64,000 nt of DNA, taken from NCBI RefSeq assembly GCF_008365375.1, contig NZ_QOKW01000018.1:62001-126000 (forward strand). The letters run 5' to 3'. Position numbers and translations under genes: made by a program. The stretch's first letter is position 1. Every line of letters begins with the position of its first letter. The stretch is from Roseomonas genomospecies 6. GTDB taxonomy: Bacteria; Pseudomonadota; Alphaproteobacteria; Azospirillales; Azospirillaceae. Of this stretch, positions 24,141 to 34,451 are shown in pieces. The notes beneath the pieces were generated by a model. That model did not search any database. It worked only from the letters and a program-made list of their open reading frames with translations, and had not been told where the DNA came from.

Positions 24141-25859
24141 GTGAGGCCGATGCGCAACCTCATCAAGGCCGCGGGGCGGCTGTTCGGCTCCGCCTCGCCG
24201 GAGGGCGATCTCGCCAAGGGACTGAAGGCCCACGAGCGCAAGGACTACAAGGCGGCGCTCGAGGCATGGCTGGCCGCGGCCCGCGCCGGCCATGCCGAGG
24301 CCCAGTACCGTCTTGGCCGGCTGTATGACCTGGGCCAAGGTGTGGTGCGCAACGCGGTGGACGCGGTCGGCTGGTACCGGCAGGCGGCCGACCAGGGCCA
24401 TGGCGAGGCCCAAGCCCGGCTGGCCGAGATCTATTATTACGGATGCGGCCAGCCCAAGGGGATCGTGCCGACCGACGAGGCGCTGTCCGCTCTGTTCCCC
24501 AACGGCCTGAAGATCGATCAGGATTACAAGGAGGCGCTGCGCTGGGCGCGGGCCGCCGCCGAAGGCGGCGTCACCGGCGCCCAGGCCATGCTCGGCTACA
24601 TGTACGCCTCCGGTTTCGGTATCGCGCCGGACTATGCGGAGGCGGAGCGCTGGTACCGCGTCGCTGCGGAAAAGGGCAATGCGGCGGCCCAACTCGGGCT
24701 TGGAACCCTGTTGGGCGGCGGCTACAAGGGAAAACCCGATCCCGTCGAGGCGCACCAGTGGTTCCGCAAGGCGGCGGAGCAGAAAAACGTCATGGCCTGG
24801 TACTACATCGGCACGCAGTACGCTGCGGGGCTGGGCGTCGAACAGGACCATGCCGAAGCCGCGAACTGGTTCCGCAAGGCGGCGGAGGCCGGGGCCGCCG
24901 CTGCGCAAAGAGCGCTCGGCCTGCTCTACACGCGCGGGCTGGGCGTGCCCGCCGACCCGCACCACGCGGAGACCTGGCTGCGCAAGGCCGCCGTGCAGGG
25001 CGATACCGAAGCGATGCTGCAACTCGGCCATCTGAACAGCCGGGGCGGCGGGATGCAGCCCAATCTGTTCGACGCCGCGACCTGGTACCGCGCCGCAGGC
25101 GAACTTGGCCATCGCGAGGCGCAGAAGATCATCTCCCAGATGTACTTCACCGGATCGGGCGTGCCGCGCGACGAGATGGAGGCGGCCCGCTGGCTGGAAC
25201 GGGCCGCCGGGCAGGGCGACCCGCAGGCGCAGTTGCGCATCGGCACCTTCTACGCCGAGGGGCGGGGCGTGACCCGTGATTACGACCGGGCGCTCGACTG
25301 GTTCCGCCGGGCCGCCGACCAGGGCAACACGGATGCGGTCTACAACATCGGCATGCTGCACAGCCTGGGCCTGGGCGTTCCGCGCGACCCGGTGGGCGCG
25401 ATCCAGTGGCTGGAGCGCGCGGCGAGCCAGGGCAGCGTGCTGGCCCAGTTCCGCCTGGGAGCGGCGCTCGCGTCGGGCGATGGCGTGCCCCAGGATTATG
25501 CCGCCGCCGCCCAGTGGTCGCTGAAGGCCGCCAAGCAGGGCCACACCGGCGCCATGGTCAATCTGGGGCGTTTCCGCATGCAGGGCCTCGGCGGGGAGCG
25601 CGACATCGCGGAGGCCATCCGTTGGCTGACCGCCGCTGCCGAGCAGAAGGAGCCGGCGGCGATGACCGCGCTCGGCGAACTGTATGGCCACTGGAGCGAC
25701 CGCAAGGACTTCGCGCAGGCCCGCGCCTGGCTGGAACGGGCGGCGGCGCTTGGCGACGAGCGTGCCAAGGCGTTGCTGGAACGGCTGCCGGTCCCCCCGC
25801 CTTCCAACGCATCCGAACCCGACGTCGGGGAACGGCCGCGCGCCGCCGGCGAAGGCTGA
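24141..25859 (+). CDS. Sel1-repeat protein in type I secretion operon
   Basis: 572 aa from a GTG at 24141 (an ATG at 24150 is equally possible). After a short N-terminus the protein is about 13 tandem 36-residue Sel1/TPR-like repeats of the form A-x-x-W-[FY]-R-x-A-A-x-x-G-x-x-x-A-Q-x-x-L-G-x-x-Y-x-x-G-x-G-V. No signal peptide is obvious. Such solenoids act as protein-interaction scaffolds. It follows the HlyD-like gene by 45 bp on the same strand, so it probably serves secretion or its regulation. It converges with the GNAT gene (9 bp). Confidence 0.9.
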   Translation: MRPMRNLIKAAGRLFGSASPEGDLAKGLKAHERKDYKAALEAWLAAARAGHAEAQYRLGRLYDLGQGVVRNAVDAVGWYRQAADQGHGEAQARLAEIYYYGCGQPKGIVPTDEALSALFPNGLKIDQDYKEALRWARAAAEGGVTGAQAMLGYMYASGFGIAPDYAEAERWYRVAAEKGNAAAQLGLGTLLGGGYKGKPDPVEAHQWFRKAAEQKNVMAWYYIGTQYAAGLGVEQDHAEAANWFRKAAEAGAAAAQRALGLLYTRGLGVPADPHHAETWLRKAAVQGDTEAMLQLGHLNSRGGGMQPNLFDAATWYRAAGELGHREAQKIISQMYFTGSGVPRDEMEAARWLERAAGQGDPQAQLRIGTFYAEGRGVTRDYDRALDWFRRAADQGNTDAVYNIGMLHSLGLGVPRDPVGAIQWLERAASQGSVLAQFRLGAALASGDGVPQDYAAAAQWSLKAAKQGHTGAMVNLGRFRMQGLGGERDIAEAIRWLTAAAEQKEPAAMTALGELYGHWSDRKDFAQARAWLERAAALGDERAKALLERLPVPPPSNASEPDVGERPRAAGEG

Positions 25860-25868
25860 CGGTTGCGC

Positions 25869-26720
25869 CTACAGAACCAGGGTGACACTTTCCCGCAGGG
25901 TGCCGCGCGGCGGTAAGGGCCGCGCCATGTGGCGGTGAATCTCTCCCGTCGCCGGGTGCGCCACGGGGCCGAGGTCGGCGTAACCCAGCTTGCGGTACAG
26001 GGCCAGGGCGCGGGCGTTGTGCGGCAGGACCGCCAGTTCCAGCCGCGTCCCGCGCCCGGCCGCCCAACCTTCCGCCGCCCGCATCAGAGCGTGGCCCAGG
26101 CCATGGCTGCGGACATCCGGGTGAAGCTCGATGCCCAGGGCAAGGCCGCCCGTTCCCGGCGCCGCCGGCCAGTCGGGTCCGATCCGGCAATGCCCGACGA
26201 GACGCCCGTTCCGTTCCGCCACCAGCCAGCCGCGCTCCGCCCCGTCCCATCCGGGCGTGGCGAGCCAGGAGCGGATGGTCCCGGCGTCCGGCACGGCGGC
26301 GGCGGAACCGCCCTGCAGCCGGACCATGCCGGCCAGGAAACCGCTCAGCCGCTCCGCATCGTCCTGTGCCGGGTGCACGGCGCGCAGCGTAACCGGGCCA
26401 AGCACGGGGATGGCGCGGCGCGGGGCGCCGCTCAGGCGCATGCCGGGGAAATCGGGCAGCCGCACGTCCACGTCATGCTCGTGCGCCGCGAAGGCGGCGG
26501 GGACTGCCACGGCGAAACCGCAGCGTCCGTCCCCCTTGCCGGCGGACTGCAGGTCCCCGCGGTGTCGGTCGGCCAGCGTGTCGAGCCGCAGGACGCTCCC
26601 GGAGCCGGCGTCCAGCAGGAGCGACAGGCGCAGCCGCCGGGCGGGATCGGCAGGCAGCCACGCCCATCCCGTTACCCGCGGGCCGACCTCTTCGAGGAAG
26701 CCTTCGACGCACGCGGTCAT
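25869..26720 (-). CDS. GNAT acetyltransferase with N-terminal GWxW-type domain
   Basis: 283 aa. Residues about 5-115 are a beta-rich module (RVTGWAWLPAD ... LADRHRGDL ... CGFAVAVP ... RLSGAP) related to those on the GTs at 9216-11780 and 39790-43998. Residues about 120-283 are a GNAT fold: LALGIELHPDVRSHGLGHAL contains the acetyl-CoA pyrophosphate loop (R-x-x-G-x-G), then LAVLPHNARALALYRKLGYA. It lies 29 bp after rfbA on the same strand, so the acceptor may be an amino sugar or a glycan intermediate; a protein or antibiotic acceptor is equally possible. The domain pairing is unusual. Confidence 0.8.
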   Translation of the reverse strand: MTACVEGFLEEVGPRVTGWAWLPADPARRLRLSLLLDAGSGSVLRLDTLADRHRGDLQSAGKGDGRCGFAVAVPAAFAAHEHDVDVRLPDFPGMRLSGAPRRAIPVLGPVTLRAVHPAQDDAERLSGFLAGMVRLQGGSAAAVPDAGTIRSWLATPGWDGAERGWLVAERNGRLVGHCRIGPDWPAAPGTGGLALGIELHPDVRSHGLGHALMRAAEGWAAGRGTRLELAVLPHNARALALYRKLGYADLGPVAHPATGEIHRHMARPLPPRGTLRESVTLVL

Positions 26721-26749
26721 GGCGCGGCGGCCCGGCGTTCCGGGCGCGG

Positions 26750-27612
<863 letters not shown>

Positions 27613-27616
<4 letters not shown>

Positions 27617-28521
27617 GCCTTCGTTCCCACGCCCTGGGTTTCGTCGAGGATGTCGTCCAGAACCAGGTCGAGCCCGGCCATCCAGTCCGCCGGCGGAACG
27701 CCGTAGGCCTGGCCGAGACGCGCGGTGTCGAGGACGGAATTGGCGGGCCGCCGGGCCGGTGTCGGGAAGTCGGCGGTCGCAATGGCGGTCACGGTCGGAC
27801 GGCGCCCGATGCGGGCGGCGGCGCGCTCGACGATCCGGTCGGCGAAGCCGTGCCAGGTGGTGGCCGGCGCCCCGCCATAGTGGAAGGTGCCGGGCGTCCA
27901 GCCCCCGCCGCCCAGCCGCGCCTGTGCGATGGTGGCGATGGCCGCGGCGATGGCCGCCGCCGGGGTGGGGCAGCCGTGCTGGTCGGCGACGACCCGCAGC
28001 TCGTCCCGCTCGCGGGCCAGCCGCAGCATGGTCTTGACGAAATTGTGCCCGTGCGCCCCGAACACCCAGGCGGTGCGCAGGATCACATGGTCGGGATGGG
28101 CCTCCCGCACGGCCTCCTCGCCGGCCAGCTTGCTGGCGGCGTAGACGCCCTGCGGGGCGACGGGGTCGTCCTCGCGCCAGGGGGTGGTCTTGCTGTTCCC
28201 GTCGAAGACGTAGTCGGTGGAGATGTGGATCAGCGGCACCCCGGCGGCGGCGCAGGCGCGCGCCAGATTGGCCGGGCCGTCGCGGTTGACCGCGAAGGCC
28301 GCGTCCCGCTCGCTCTCCGCCTTGTCCACCGCGGTGTAGGCCGAGGCGTTGACGACCAGCGCCGGCCGGTGGGCGGCGATGGCCGCGGCCACCGCCTGCG
28401 CGTCGGTGACGTCGCCGGCGGCGCGGGTCAGCCCGACCGGGGTCAGGCCCGGCGCCCAGGCGGCGCGCAGCAGCTCGAAGCCGACCTGCCCGTTGGCGCC
28501 GAAGACGAGGATGGTGCCCAT
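27613..28521 (-). CDS. rfbD: dTDP-4-dehydrorhamnose reductase
   Basis: 302 aa from the ATG at 28521, chosen for GGAG 8 nt upstream and the family start MGTILVFGANGQVGFELL. An ATG at 28539 overlapping the rfbB stop (TGATG) would add six residues. It reduces dTDP-4-keto-rhamnose to dTDP-L-rhamnose. Seen: NASAYTAVDKAE, STDYVFDG, YAASKLAGE (Tyr/Lys), LRTAWVFG. Third gene of rfbCBDA. Confidence 0.96.
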
Positions 28522-28538
28522 GGCGGCGGCTCCGGTCA

Positions 28539-29624
28539 TCAATCGGCGGTCTGGGGGGCGGTCTGGGCGGCGGCGGGGGCCACGCCGAGACGCTGGCCGG
28601 CGTAGCCGGCGGACAGGCGCTCCCACCAGGCACGGTTGTCCAGATACCAGGCGACCGTGCGGCGGATGCCGGTCTCGAAGGTTTCGGCGGGCGTCCAGCC
28701 CAGCTCGGCCTTCAGCTTGGTGGCGTCGATGGCGTAGCGGTGGTCGTGGCCGGGCCGGTCGGTGACGTGGGTGATCAGCCCCCGCCGCGGGCCGCCGGGC
28801 AGCGGGCCGGCCAGCTCATCCACCAGATCGCAGATGGCGTGCACCACGTCGATGTTCCGGCGCTCGCTGTCGCCGCCGACGTTGTAGCTCTCGCCCAGCC
28901 GGCCGGTCGTCAGGATGGTCCACAGCGCCGAGGCGTGGTCGTCCACATAGAGCCAGTCGCGCACGTTCAGGCCGCTGCCGTAGACCGGAAGGGGCTGGCC
29001 CTGCAGCGCCTTCAGCGTCATCAGCGGGATCAGCTTCTCCGGAAACTGCCAGCAGCCGTAGTTGTTGGAGCAGTTGCTGGCCACCGTCGGCAGACCATAG
29101 GTCTCGTGCCAGGCGCGCACGAAATGGTCGGACGCCGCCTTGCTGGCCGAATAGGGGGAGTTGGGCGCGTAGGGCGTGGTCTCGGAGAAGCGCCCGTCGT
29201 CGCCCAGCGTGCCGAACACCTCGTCGGTGGAGACGTGGTGGAAGCGGAAGGCGGTCTTCGCCTCGCCCTCCAGCCCGCGCCAGTAATCGAGCGAGACGCG
29301 CAGCAGGGTGACGGTGCCGACCACGTTGGTCTGCACGAAGGCCATCGGGCCGTCGATGGAGCGGTCCACATGGGTTTCCGCCGCCAGATGGATGACCGCC
29401 GTGGGGCGGTGATCGGCGAAGACGCGGCGCAGTTCCGCCTCGTCGCAGATGTCCACCTGTTCGAAGGCGTAGCGCGGGTTCCCCGCGAAGGGAGCCAGGC
29501 TTTCCAGATCCGCGGCGTAGGTGAGCTTGTCCACGTTGACGATCGAGGCCGTCGTGTTCGCCAGGACCCAGCGGATGAAGGCCGAGCCGATGAAGCCCGC
29601 ACCGCCCGTCACCAGTATGCGCAT
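28539..29624 (-). CDS. rfbB: dTDP-glucose 4,6-dehydratase
   Basis: 361 aa from the ATG at 29624 with GGGGGA upstream, giving MRILVTGGAGFIGSAFIRWV. It converts dTDP-glucose to dTDP-4-keto-6-deoxyglucose. Seen: HLAAETHVDRSIDGP, the catalytic STDEVFG (Asp/Glu), YSASKAASDH (Tyr/Lys) and the NNYGCWQFPEKLIPL segment. The C-terminus carries about 15 extra Ala/Pro/Gln-rich residues. Confidence 0.97.
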   Translation of the reverse strand: MRILVTGGAGFIGSAFIRWVLANTTASIVNVDKLTYAADLESLAPFAGNPRYAFEQVDICDEAELRRVFADHRPTAVIHLAAETHVDRSIDGPMAFVQTNVVGTVTLLRVSLDYWRGLEGEAKTAFRFHHVSTDEVFGTLGDDGRFSETTPYAPNSPYSASKAASDHFVRAWHETYGLPTVASNCSNNYGCWQFPEKLIPLMTLKALQGQPLPVYGSGLNVRDWLYVDDHASALWTILTTGRLGESYNVGGDSERRNIDVVHAICDLVDELAGPLPGGPRRGLITHVTDRPGHDHRYAIDATKLKAELGWTPAETFETGIRRTVAWYLDNRAWWERLSAGYAGQRLGVAPAAAQTAPQTAD

Positions 29625-29716
29625 GCCATTCCCCCTGCTGCGCCTTTCCAAAGGCGCCGTCGAACCGTCAAGAAACGAAACGTTTAGAAGACCTCGGAAC
29701 CGGGCGGAACCCGGCG

Positions 29717-30295
29717 TCACGCAGGCCGCATGTCGAACAGATCCGTCGCATCCGCCAGCCGCGGCGCCACCGCGTCCTTGTCCGAAACCGACGCGCCGGC
29801 CAGGGCCGGCCAGTCGATCCCGAGCGCCGGATCGTTCCAGAGGATCGCCCGCTCGCACTCCCGCGAATAGGGAGCGTCGACCTTGTAGGCGACGACGGTG
29901 TCCGGTTCCAGCGTGCAGAAGCCGTGCGCGAAGCCGGCGGGAATGAAGAGCTGCTCCAACCCGTCGGCGGTCAGCTCCACCGCGATGTGCCGCCCGAAGG
30001 TCGGCGACCCGCGGCGGATGTCCACCGCCACGTCCAGGATGCGCCCGTTCAACACCCGGATCAGCTTGGTCTGCGCACAGGGATCGAGCTGGTAATGCAG
30101 GCCGCGCACCGTGCCCGGCGTGGCGGACAGGGATTGGTTGTCCTGGACCCAGCGCCGTTCCAGGCCGTTCAGGGCGAAAGCCTGCTCGTTCCAGGTTTCG
30201 ACGAAATATCCCCGCGCATCGCCGAACCGCTTCGGCACAACCAGTCGGACATCGGACAGCGGGGTTGGCGTTACCTGCATAGGGAAGGATTCCAT
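29717..30295 (-). CDS. rfbC: dTDP-4-dehydrorhamnose 3,5-epimerase
   Basis: 192 aa (187 if translation starts at the ATG at 30280; neither start has a clear ribosome site). Cupin epimerase: FGDARGYFVETWNEQAF, RGLHYQL (catalytic His), GRILDVAVDIRRGSPTFG, FIPAGFAHGFCTLE and Y-K-V-D-A-P-Y. First gene of rfbCBDA; a 92-bp gap to rfbB leaves room for an internal promoter, but none is evident. Confidence 0.96.
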   Translation of the reverse strand: MESFPMQVTPTPLSDVRLVVPKRFGDARGYFVETWNEQAFALNGLERRWVQDNQSLSATPGTVRGLHYQLDPCAQTKLIRVLNGRILDVAVDIRRGSPTFGRHIAVELTADGLEQLFIPAGFAHGFCTLEPDTVVAYKVDAPYSRECERAILWNDPALGIDWPALAGASVSDKDAVAPRLADATDLFDMRPA

Positions 30296-30506
30296 CGGTC
30301 AGAAAGCCCCGCGCAGCGAGGCTGAGGGGGTTCCAAGCGCATTGCGGCGGTTGGCGAAGCGACGTGCCGGCATCGGCGGACCATCGGTTGCATCGATTGT
30401 TTCGTCAGAATGCCGGCCGTCGTCAAAAAACAAGTGGAATAGTCTGTTCTTTAGCGCAAACCCCTGTTGCATCGCAAGGGAAAGCGGGCTGAACCCCGTG
30501 CATAAC

Positions 30507-32189
30507 TTAGGACATTGTCCCCTGTGCCGATCCGGTCTCGTGAACGAAGCCGTACTTCATCAGGTGGACAAGGCTGCGCAGCAGCAGCAGGCGGCGCTCC
30601 TCCGGCACCAGGGCCAGGATGTCGGCGACCGTACGGCCCGGCGGATCGAGGGCGTCCAGCGCCAGGACGAGGTCGGTGGCCGGAGACACGGTGCCGCCGC
30701 GCGCCGTGGAGTTCAGCGGATCGGCGTGCAGCGCCGCCAGGGCGTCGGCGATCCCCGCGCGGGCGAGGCCGCCGGCCCGCGCCAGCCGCGTGGACGGGGA
30801 CAGGTGGCGCGTCGGGTAGGATTCGAACATCCGCAGGGGGTCGGGGCGCAGCGGGTTGCCGTCCCGGTCGGAGCGGCGCGGGGCGCGTTCCACGGCGTGG
30901 CGGCGGATGTCGGACAACTGGCGCCAGACGTCGAGATACTGCGGGATGATCGCCTTCCAGTCGAAGGTGGCGACGGCGCGGGCGCGCCCGGCCTCCCCCA
31001 TTTGCCGCCGCAACGCGGGGGCCGCGGCCAGCCGCGCGTAGGCGTTCGCCGCCGCCGCCACATCGACGGCGGTCACCTGCGAGACGCGCCCGATGTAGTA
31101 GTCGTAGCTGTCCAGCCCGGCGGCGTAGCGGTCGGCGAAGTCGGGTCCGCCGCCCGGCGGCGGCAGGACGGTGGGAATCCGGAAACCGTCCACCCCGTCG
31201 CGCACCGTCTCGCGGTAGCCGTTCCAGTCGGTGATGACGCAGGGCAGGCCCGCCGCCATGGCCTCCACCGGCGTGATTCCGAAGGTTTCCTGGATGTTGT
31301 CGACCAGCGAGGTGAACAGGTCGGCGGCGGCCCAGATGCGGGTCCGCACCTCCGGCTTGCGGCCGTCCAGGAAGATGGCGTTGACGCTGGGGCAATAGCG
31401 CTTGGCCCCCTGGATGAAGGCGGCGCCGATGGCGTCGTTGCCGAACCAGCCGGCCTGGATCAGGTGGAACCGCTTGCCGGTCCGCCGGGCCGCCTCTTCC
31501 AGCGCCAGATACATGGCGATCGGGTGCGCCTTGGCGTGGAAGCTGAGGCGCCCCATGAACAGCACCGCGACGTCCTCCTCGCCGATGCCCAGCGCCGCGC
31601 GCTCCGCCATGCGGGTCGCCGGGTCGAAGCGGAAGGCGTCGGTGTCCACGCCGAGCGGAATCACCGGCAGGTGCGGCAGCGGAACCTCGGCGGCGCCCAG
31701 CCGGTCGCGCAGATACTCCGCATAGGGCTCGAGGACCGCCTCCACCGAGGCGCGGGCCGCCCAGGAGGTGCAGATCACCGCGTCCCACGGCTGCACCGGC
31801 GCGGTGGCCAGGGCGCCCAGGGCATGCGGCGATTCCGACGTCGTGTGGGTGATGCCGCACAGGCTGTAGCCCCGCTGGTCGCGGGAGCGGCGGCGCCAGG
31901 CGAACTGGTCGATGCCCGGCCCCGGCACGAACAGGCAGCCCAGGCGGGCAAGCCGCGACGGCTCGCCGGTCGGGTAGAGCGCCACCTCCCGCCCCGGAGC
32001 ATGGCGGGCGGCGAGATCGGCGAACAGGCGCGCCTGCTCCGGTCCGTCGGCGTGGCAGGCGAAACCGTCCAGCCCGGAGTGCCGGAAGAAACCGACGAGG
32101 AAGGATTCGCCCGCCACATGGCGGCCCTTCAGGTCCGCCCGCGCGGTCTCGTAACCGTCGGGGTGGAAGTAGATGGCGGCGTTGGACAC
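30507..32189 (-). CDS. GT4 glycosyltransferase
   Basis: 560 aa from a GTG at 32189 (VSNAAIYFHPDGYETARAD); the frame is open upstream but lacks family sequence there. GT-B fold: the C-terminal half holds AVLFMGRLSFHAKAHPI, FTSLVDNIQETFGITPVEAM (E-x7-E), AAGLPCVITDWNGYRETV and DGFRIPT. The last about 120 residues form a helical tail not usual in GT4. The N-terminal half is divergent, so the acceptor is unknown. It lies downstream of the M10 protease gene but is separated from it by a strong hairpin. Confidence 0.88.
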   Translation of the reverse strand: MSNAAIYFHPDGYETARADLKGRHVAGESFLVGFFRHSGLDGFACHADGPEQARLFADLAARHAPGREVALYPTGEPSRLARLGCLFVPGPGIDQFAWRRRSRDQRGYSLCGITHTTSESPHALGALATAPVQPWDAVICTSWAARASVEAVLEPYAEYLRDRLGAAEVPLPHLPVIPLGVDTDAFRFDPATRMAERAALGIGEEDVAVLFMGRLSFHAKAHPIAMYLALEEAARRTGKRFHLIQAGWFGNDAIGAAFIQGAKRYCPSVNAIFLDGRKPEVRTRIWAAADLFTSLVDNIQETFGITPVEAMAAGLPCVITDWNGYRETVRDGVDGFRIPTVLPPPGGGPDFADRYAAGLDSYDYYIGRVSQVTAVDVAAAANAYARLAAAPALRRQMGEAGRARAVATFDWKAIIPQYLDVWRQLSDIRRHAVERAPRRSDRDGNPLRPDPLRMFESYPTRHLSPSTRLARAGGLARAGIADALAALHADPLNSTARGGTVSPATDLVLALDALDPPGRTVADILALVPEERRLLLLRSLVHLMKYGFVHETGSAQGTMS

Positions 32190-32224
32190 GGGCGGTCGGA
32201 GTCCTTGGCGGTTGTGCGGACGCT

Positions 32225-32271
32225 GCTCTGGCAATGCCGGCGGGAGAGTACCCGCCCGGCCTTGCCAGAGC
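32225..32271 (-). terminator. Strong hairpin after the M10 protease gene, candidate terminator
   Basis: A 10-bp outer stem (GCTCTGGCAA with TTGCCAGAGC) encloses a second GC-rich stem with a small bulge around AGAGTA. It starts 30 bp past the protease stop. There is no T-run on the - strand, so it may be a Rho-dependent or mRNA-stabilising structure. Confidence 0.45.
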
Positions 32272-32301
32272 AACGCGCCCGAACGAACGCCTGCACTCCG
32301 T

Positions 32302-34062
32302 TCAGCCGTTCAGCCAGACCGCCAGATAATCGGTGCCGTTCACCGTGCCGGGCATCGTCGTCAGGGACCCGACGGATTTGCCGCTCAGCGTCAGGCTGGC
32401 GTCGGTCCGGCCGTCGCCGTCGAGGTCGATGTGGGCCGTGGCGCCCGTGAAGCCGTCGGCCCCGCCCATCTCCGCCCAGGTGAGGACCGATTGCCCCGGC
32501 TCCCAGCCCCAGACGGTGACGATCTCCCCCGCCTCAAGGTCGGTCACGGTGGACCAGACCGGCTCGCCCGAGCGGGCGTCGAGGAAGAAGGTGTCCTGCC
32601 CGGCGCCGCCGGTGAGGAAGTTCGACCCCGTGCCGCCGTCCAGCACGTCGCCGCCGGCCCCGCCGTCGATGGCGTCCATGCCGCCCCGGCTGTTGATGAA
32701 GTCGTTCCCGTTCCCGCCGACGATGGCCTCGCCGTCATCGCTGCCGATCAACTGCCATTGCAGGGTCTGGACCGGCCCGGAGTAGGTCGAGGCCTCCTGA
32801 AGGATCTGCTTTCCCGACGCGCTGTTGGCCACGCCGAAGAAGGTGCTGGCCACCGTGCCGGGGGTGGCGTCGCGGCTCAGCGCCAGGGTCATGTCACCGA
32901 AGGACAGATGCTCGATGCTGCGCAGGGTGTCGGTGCCCTGCGGACCCTCCACCGTCACCTCGCCCGCGCCGCTGTGGCGGATGGTGTAGGAGGAGGGCGC
33001 CCCCTCGAACACCGCCGTGTCGAACCCGTCGCCGCCGTCCAGCAGGTTGTTTCCGGCCCCTCCGATCAGGGTGTCGTCTCCGGCCTCGCCGTACAGGGCA
33101 TTGTCCAGTTCGTTGCCGATCAGGAGGTCGTTCCCCGATCCGCCGATGGCGTTCTCGATCCAGCAGTCGTAGGCGATGCCCAGAGTCTGGGATTCCATGT
33201 AGAAGCCGGCCCGCCAGGCCGGACCCAGGTCGCTGTAGGAGCCGGGGCGCAGGTCGATCCGGGCATCGCTGGTCTGGTTGGCCCAACTGATGGTGTCGTT
33301 GCCGCCGCCGTCCCAGATGGTTTCGAAGATCGCCTGCCCCGGCTCCCACGAATAGACGGTGTCCCCGGCGTTGGTGGACATGTTGGCGCCGTACAGATAC
33401 TGGATGGCGGCGATGTCGCTGACCATGGGGGTGGTGGGGAAGCGGTTCTGCCAGTAGCCCATCTCCGGAGACGCCCCGGGATAGGAGCGGTAGCTCATCG
33501 TGCTGTAGAGCTGGGAGTCGATGCCGGTGGGGGCGATCGGGAAGGCCCCGTACTCCTCGTGCAGGTGCTTCAGGCCGAAGGCGTGTCCGATCTCATGGAC
33601 GATGGTCTGGTAGACGTAGGAGCCGGATGCCCAGGACAGGCCTGGATCGGCGAAGAGACTGCCGAACCAGACGTCGCCGGCTTCCGGCAGTTCCACCACC
33701 GGCAGGACCGTATAGGCGGTCGCCGGCGCGTTGCTCCCGCCGAAGCGGAGGTCGCCGCAGGCCAGGGCGCTGTCGGCGACCTCGATGCAGGTGATGTTCG
33801 CGACCGCCGTCCAGGTGCCGATCGCCTGGCGGATCGCCGCCTGGGCCGTTCCGGACAGGGTCCAGACGCTTCCCGGGTCCGGCGTCAGATAGCCGTCCCG
33901 ATAGGCCGACAGACCGGCGACACCGAAGGAATAGGTCAGGGAAACGCCGTTCCCGGGCTGGCTCCCTGCGCCCCATTTGTACCCGGCAAGCAATGAATCG
34001 ATCTCAATACGCCCGCTTCCGGCGATTTCGGATACGGGAAACACATAATTCGGTGTGCTCAT
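32302..34062 (-). CDS. Secreted M10 (serralysin-like) metalloprotease with RTX repeats
   Basis: 586 aa from the ATG at 34062 (AGGTGG 5 nt before it). No Sec signal, as expected for a type I substrate. The zinc site is HEIGHAFGLKH (His156, Glu157, His160, His166) and a Met-turn follows near 190 (STMSYRSY), both complete, so it should be active. From about 300 come RTX calcium-binding nonapeptides (IGGSGNDLLIGN, GEAGDDTLIGGAGNNLLDGGDG, later GGNGND, GGAGGDVLDGGTG). The C-terminal about 100 residues (TVTDLEAGEIVTVWGW ... GTDYLAVWLNG) look like the uncleaved secretion signal region. The HlyB/HlyD-like exporter at 20537-24095 is the probable route. Confidence 0.93.
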   Translation of the reverse strand: MSTPNYVFPVSEIAGSGRIEIDSLLAGYKWGAGSQPGNGVSLTYSFGVAGLSAYRDGYLTPDPGSVWTLSGTAQAAIRQAIGTWTAVANITCIEVADSALACGDLRFGGSNAPATAYTVLPVVELPEAGDVWFGSLFADPGLSWASGSYVYQTIVHEIGHAFGLKHLHEEYGAFPIAPTGIDSQLYSTMSYRSYPGASPEMGYWQNRFPTTPMVSDIAAIQYLYGANMSTNAGDTVYSWEPGQAIFETIWDGGGNDTISWANQTSDARIDLRPGSYSDLGPAWRAGFYMESQTLGIAYDCWIENAIGGSGNDLLIGNELDNALYGEAGDDTLIGGAGNNLLDGGDGFDTAVFEGAPSSYTIRHSGAGEVTVEGPQGTDTLRSIEHLSFGDMTLALSRDATPGTVASTFFGVANSASGKQILQEASTYSGPVQTLQWQLIGSDDGEAIVGGNGNDFINSRGGMDAIDGGAGGDVLDGGTGSNFLTGGAGQDTFFLDARSGEPVWSTVTDLEAGEIVTVWGWEPGQSVLTWAEMGGADGFTGATAHIDLDGDGRTDASLTLSGKSVGSLTTMPGTVNGTDYLAVWLNG

Positions 34063-34451
34063 CGCTGCCACCTTTGAACAAAAGAGGACTGTTCGTGAAA
34101 ACAGCTCTTCAATTCAGAAATTGGTGGCTCCGCTTCAATGAAGTCGAAGGAGCTATCGACCAAATTTGATCATGAAATCAAGAAAGTAAGGCTTTGGAAG
34201 CCTTTTCATCATGTGGATATTATTGGCTTGTCTTGGTCGTAACGCGGTTGAGCGGGCGGACCCAGAGGATGATCTTTCCTGACGCAGCTCCACCCATCTG
34301 GGCGCCTCTTACGGGGCGGCGGGCCGAAGGGGAGTGGTCCGTCCGGGGGTGCCGCGTCTCCATTCCTCTTGCGTGACCGACCGCTTTTGCGGCCTTTGTT
34401 GGCCCTGAGCACGCCTTTGGATCAGCCCTTTGGAAGGACCGGAGAGGAACG
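34063..34451. other. AT-richer divergent intergenic region
   Basis: This 389-bp gap lies between the protease (- strand) and the LhgO-like oxidoreductase (+ strand). Bases 34063-34230 are clearly AT-rich and probably hold the protease promoter. A perfect 7-bp inverted repeat (AAGGCTT, loop TGG) lies at 34188-34204. No gene is supportable. Confidence 0.45.

Noticed and set aside
34188..34204. Inverted repeat before the oxidoreductase as a terminator
   Set aside because: Short stem, few T's, and both flanking genes point away from it.
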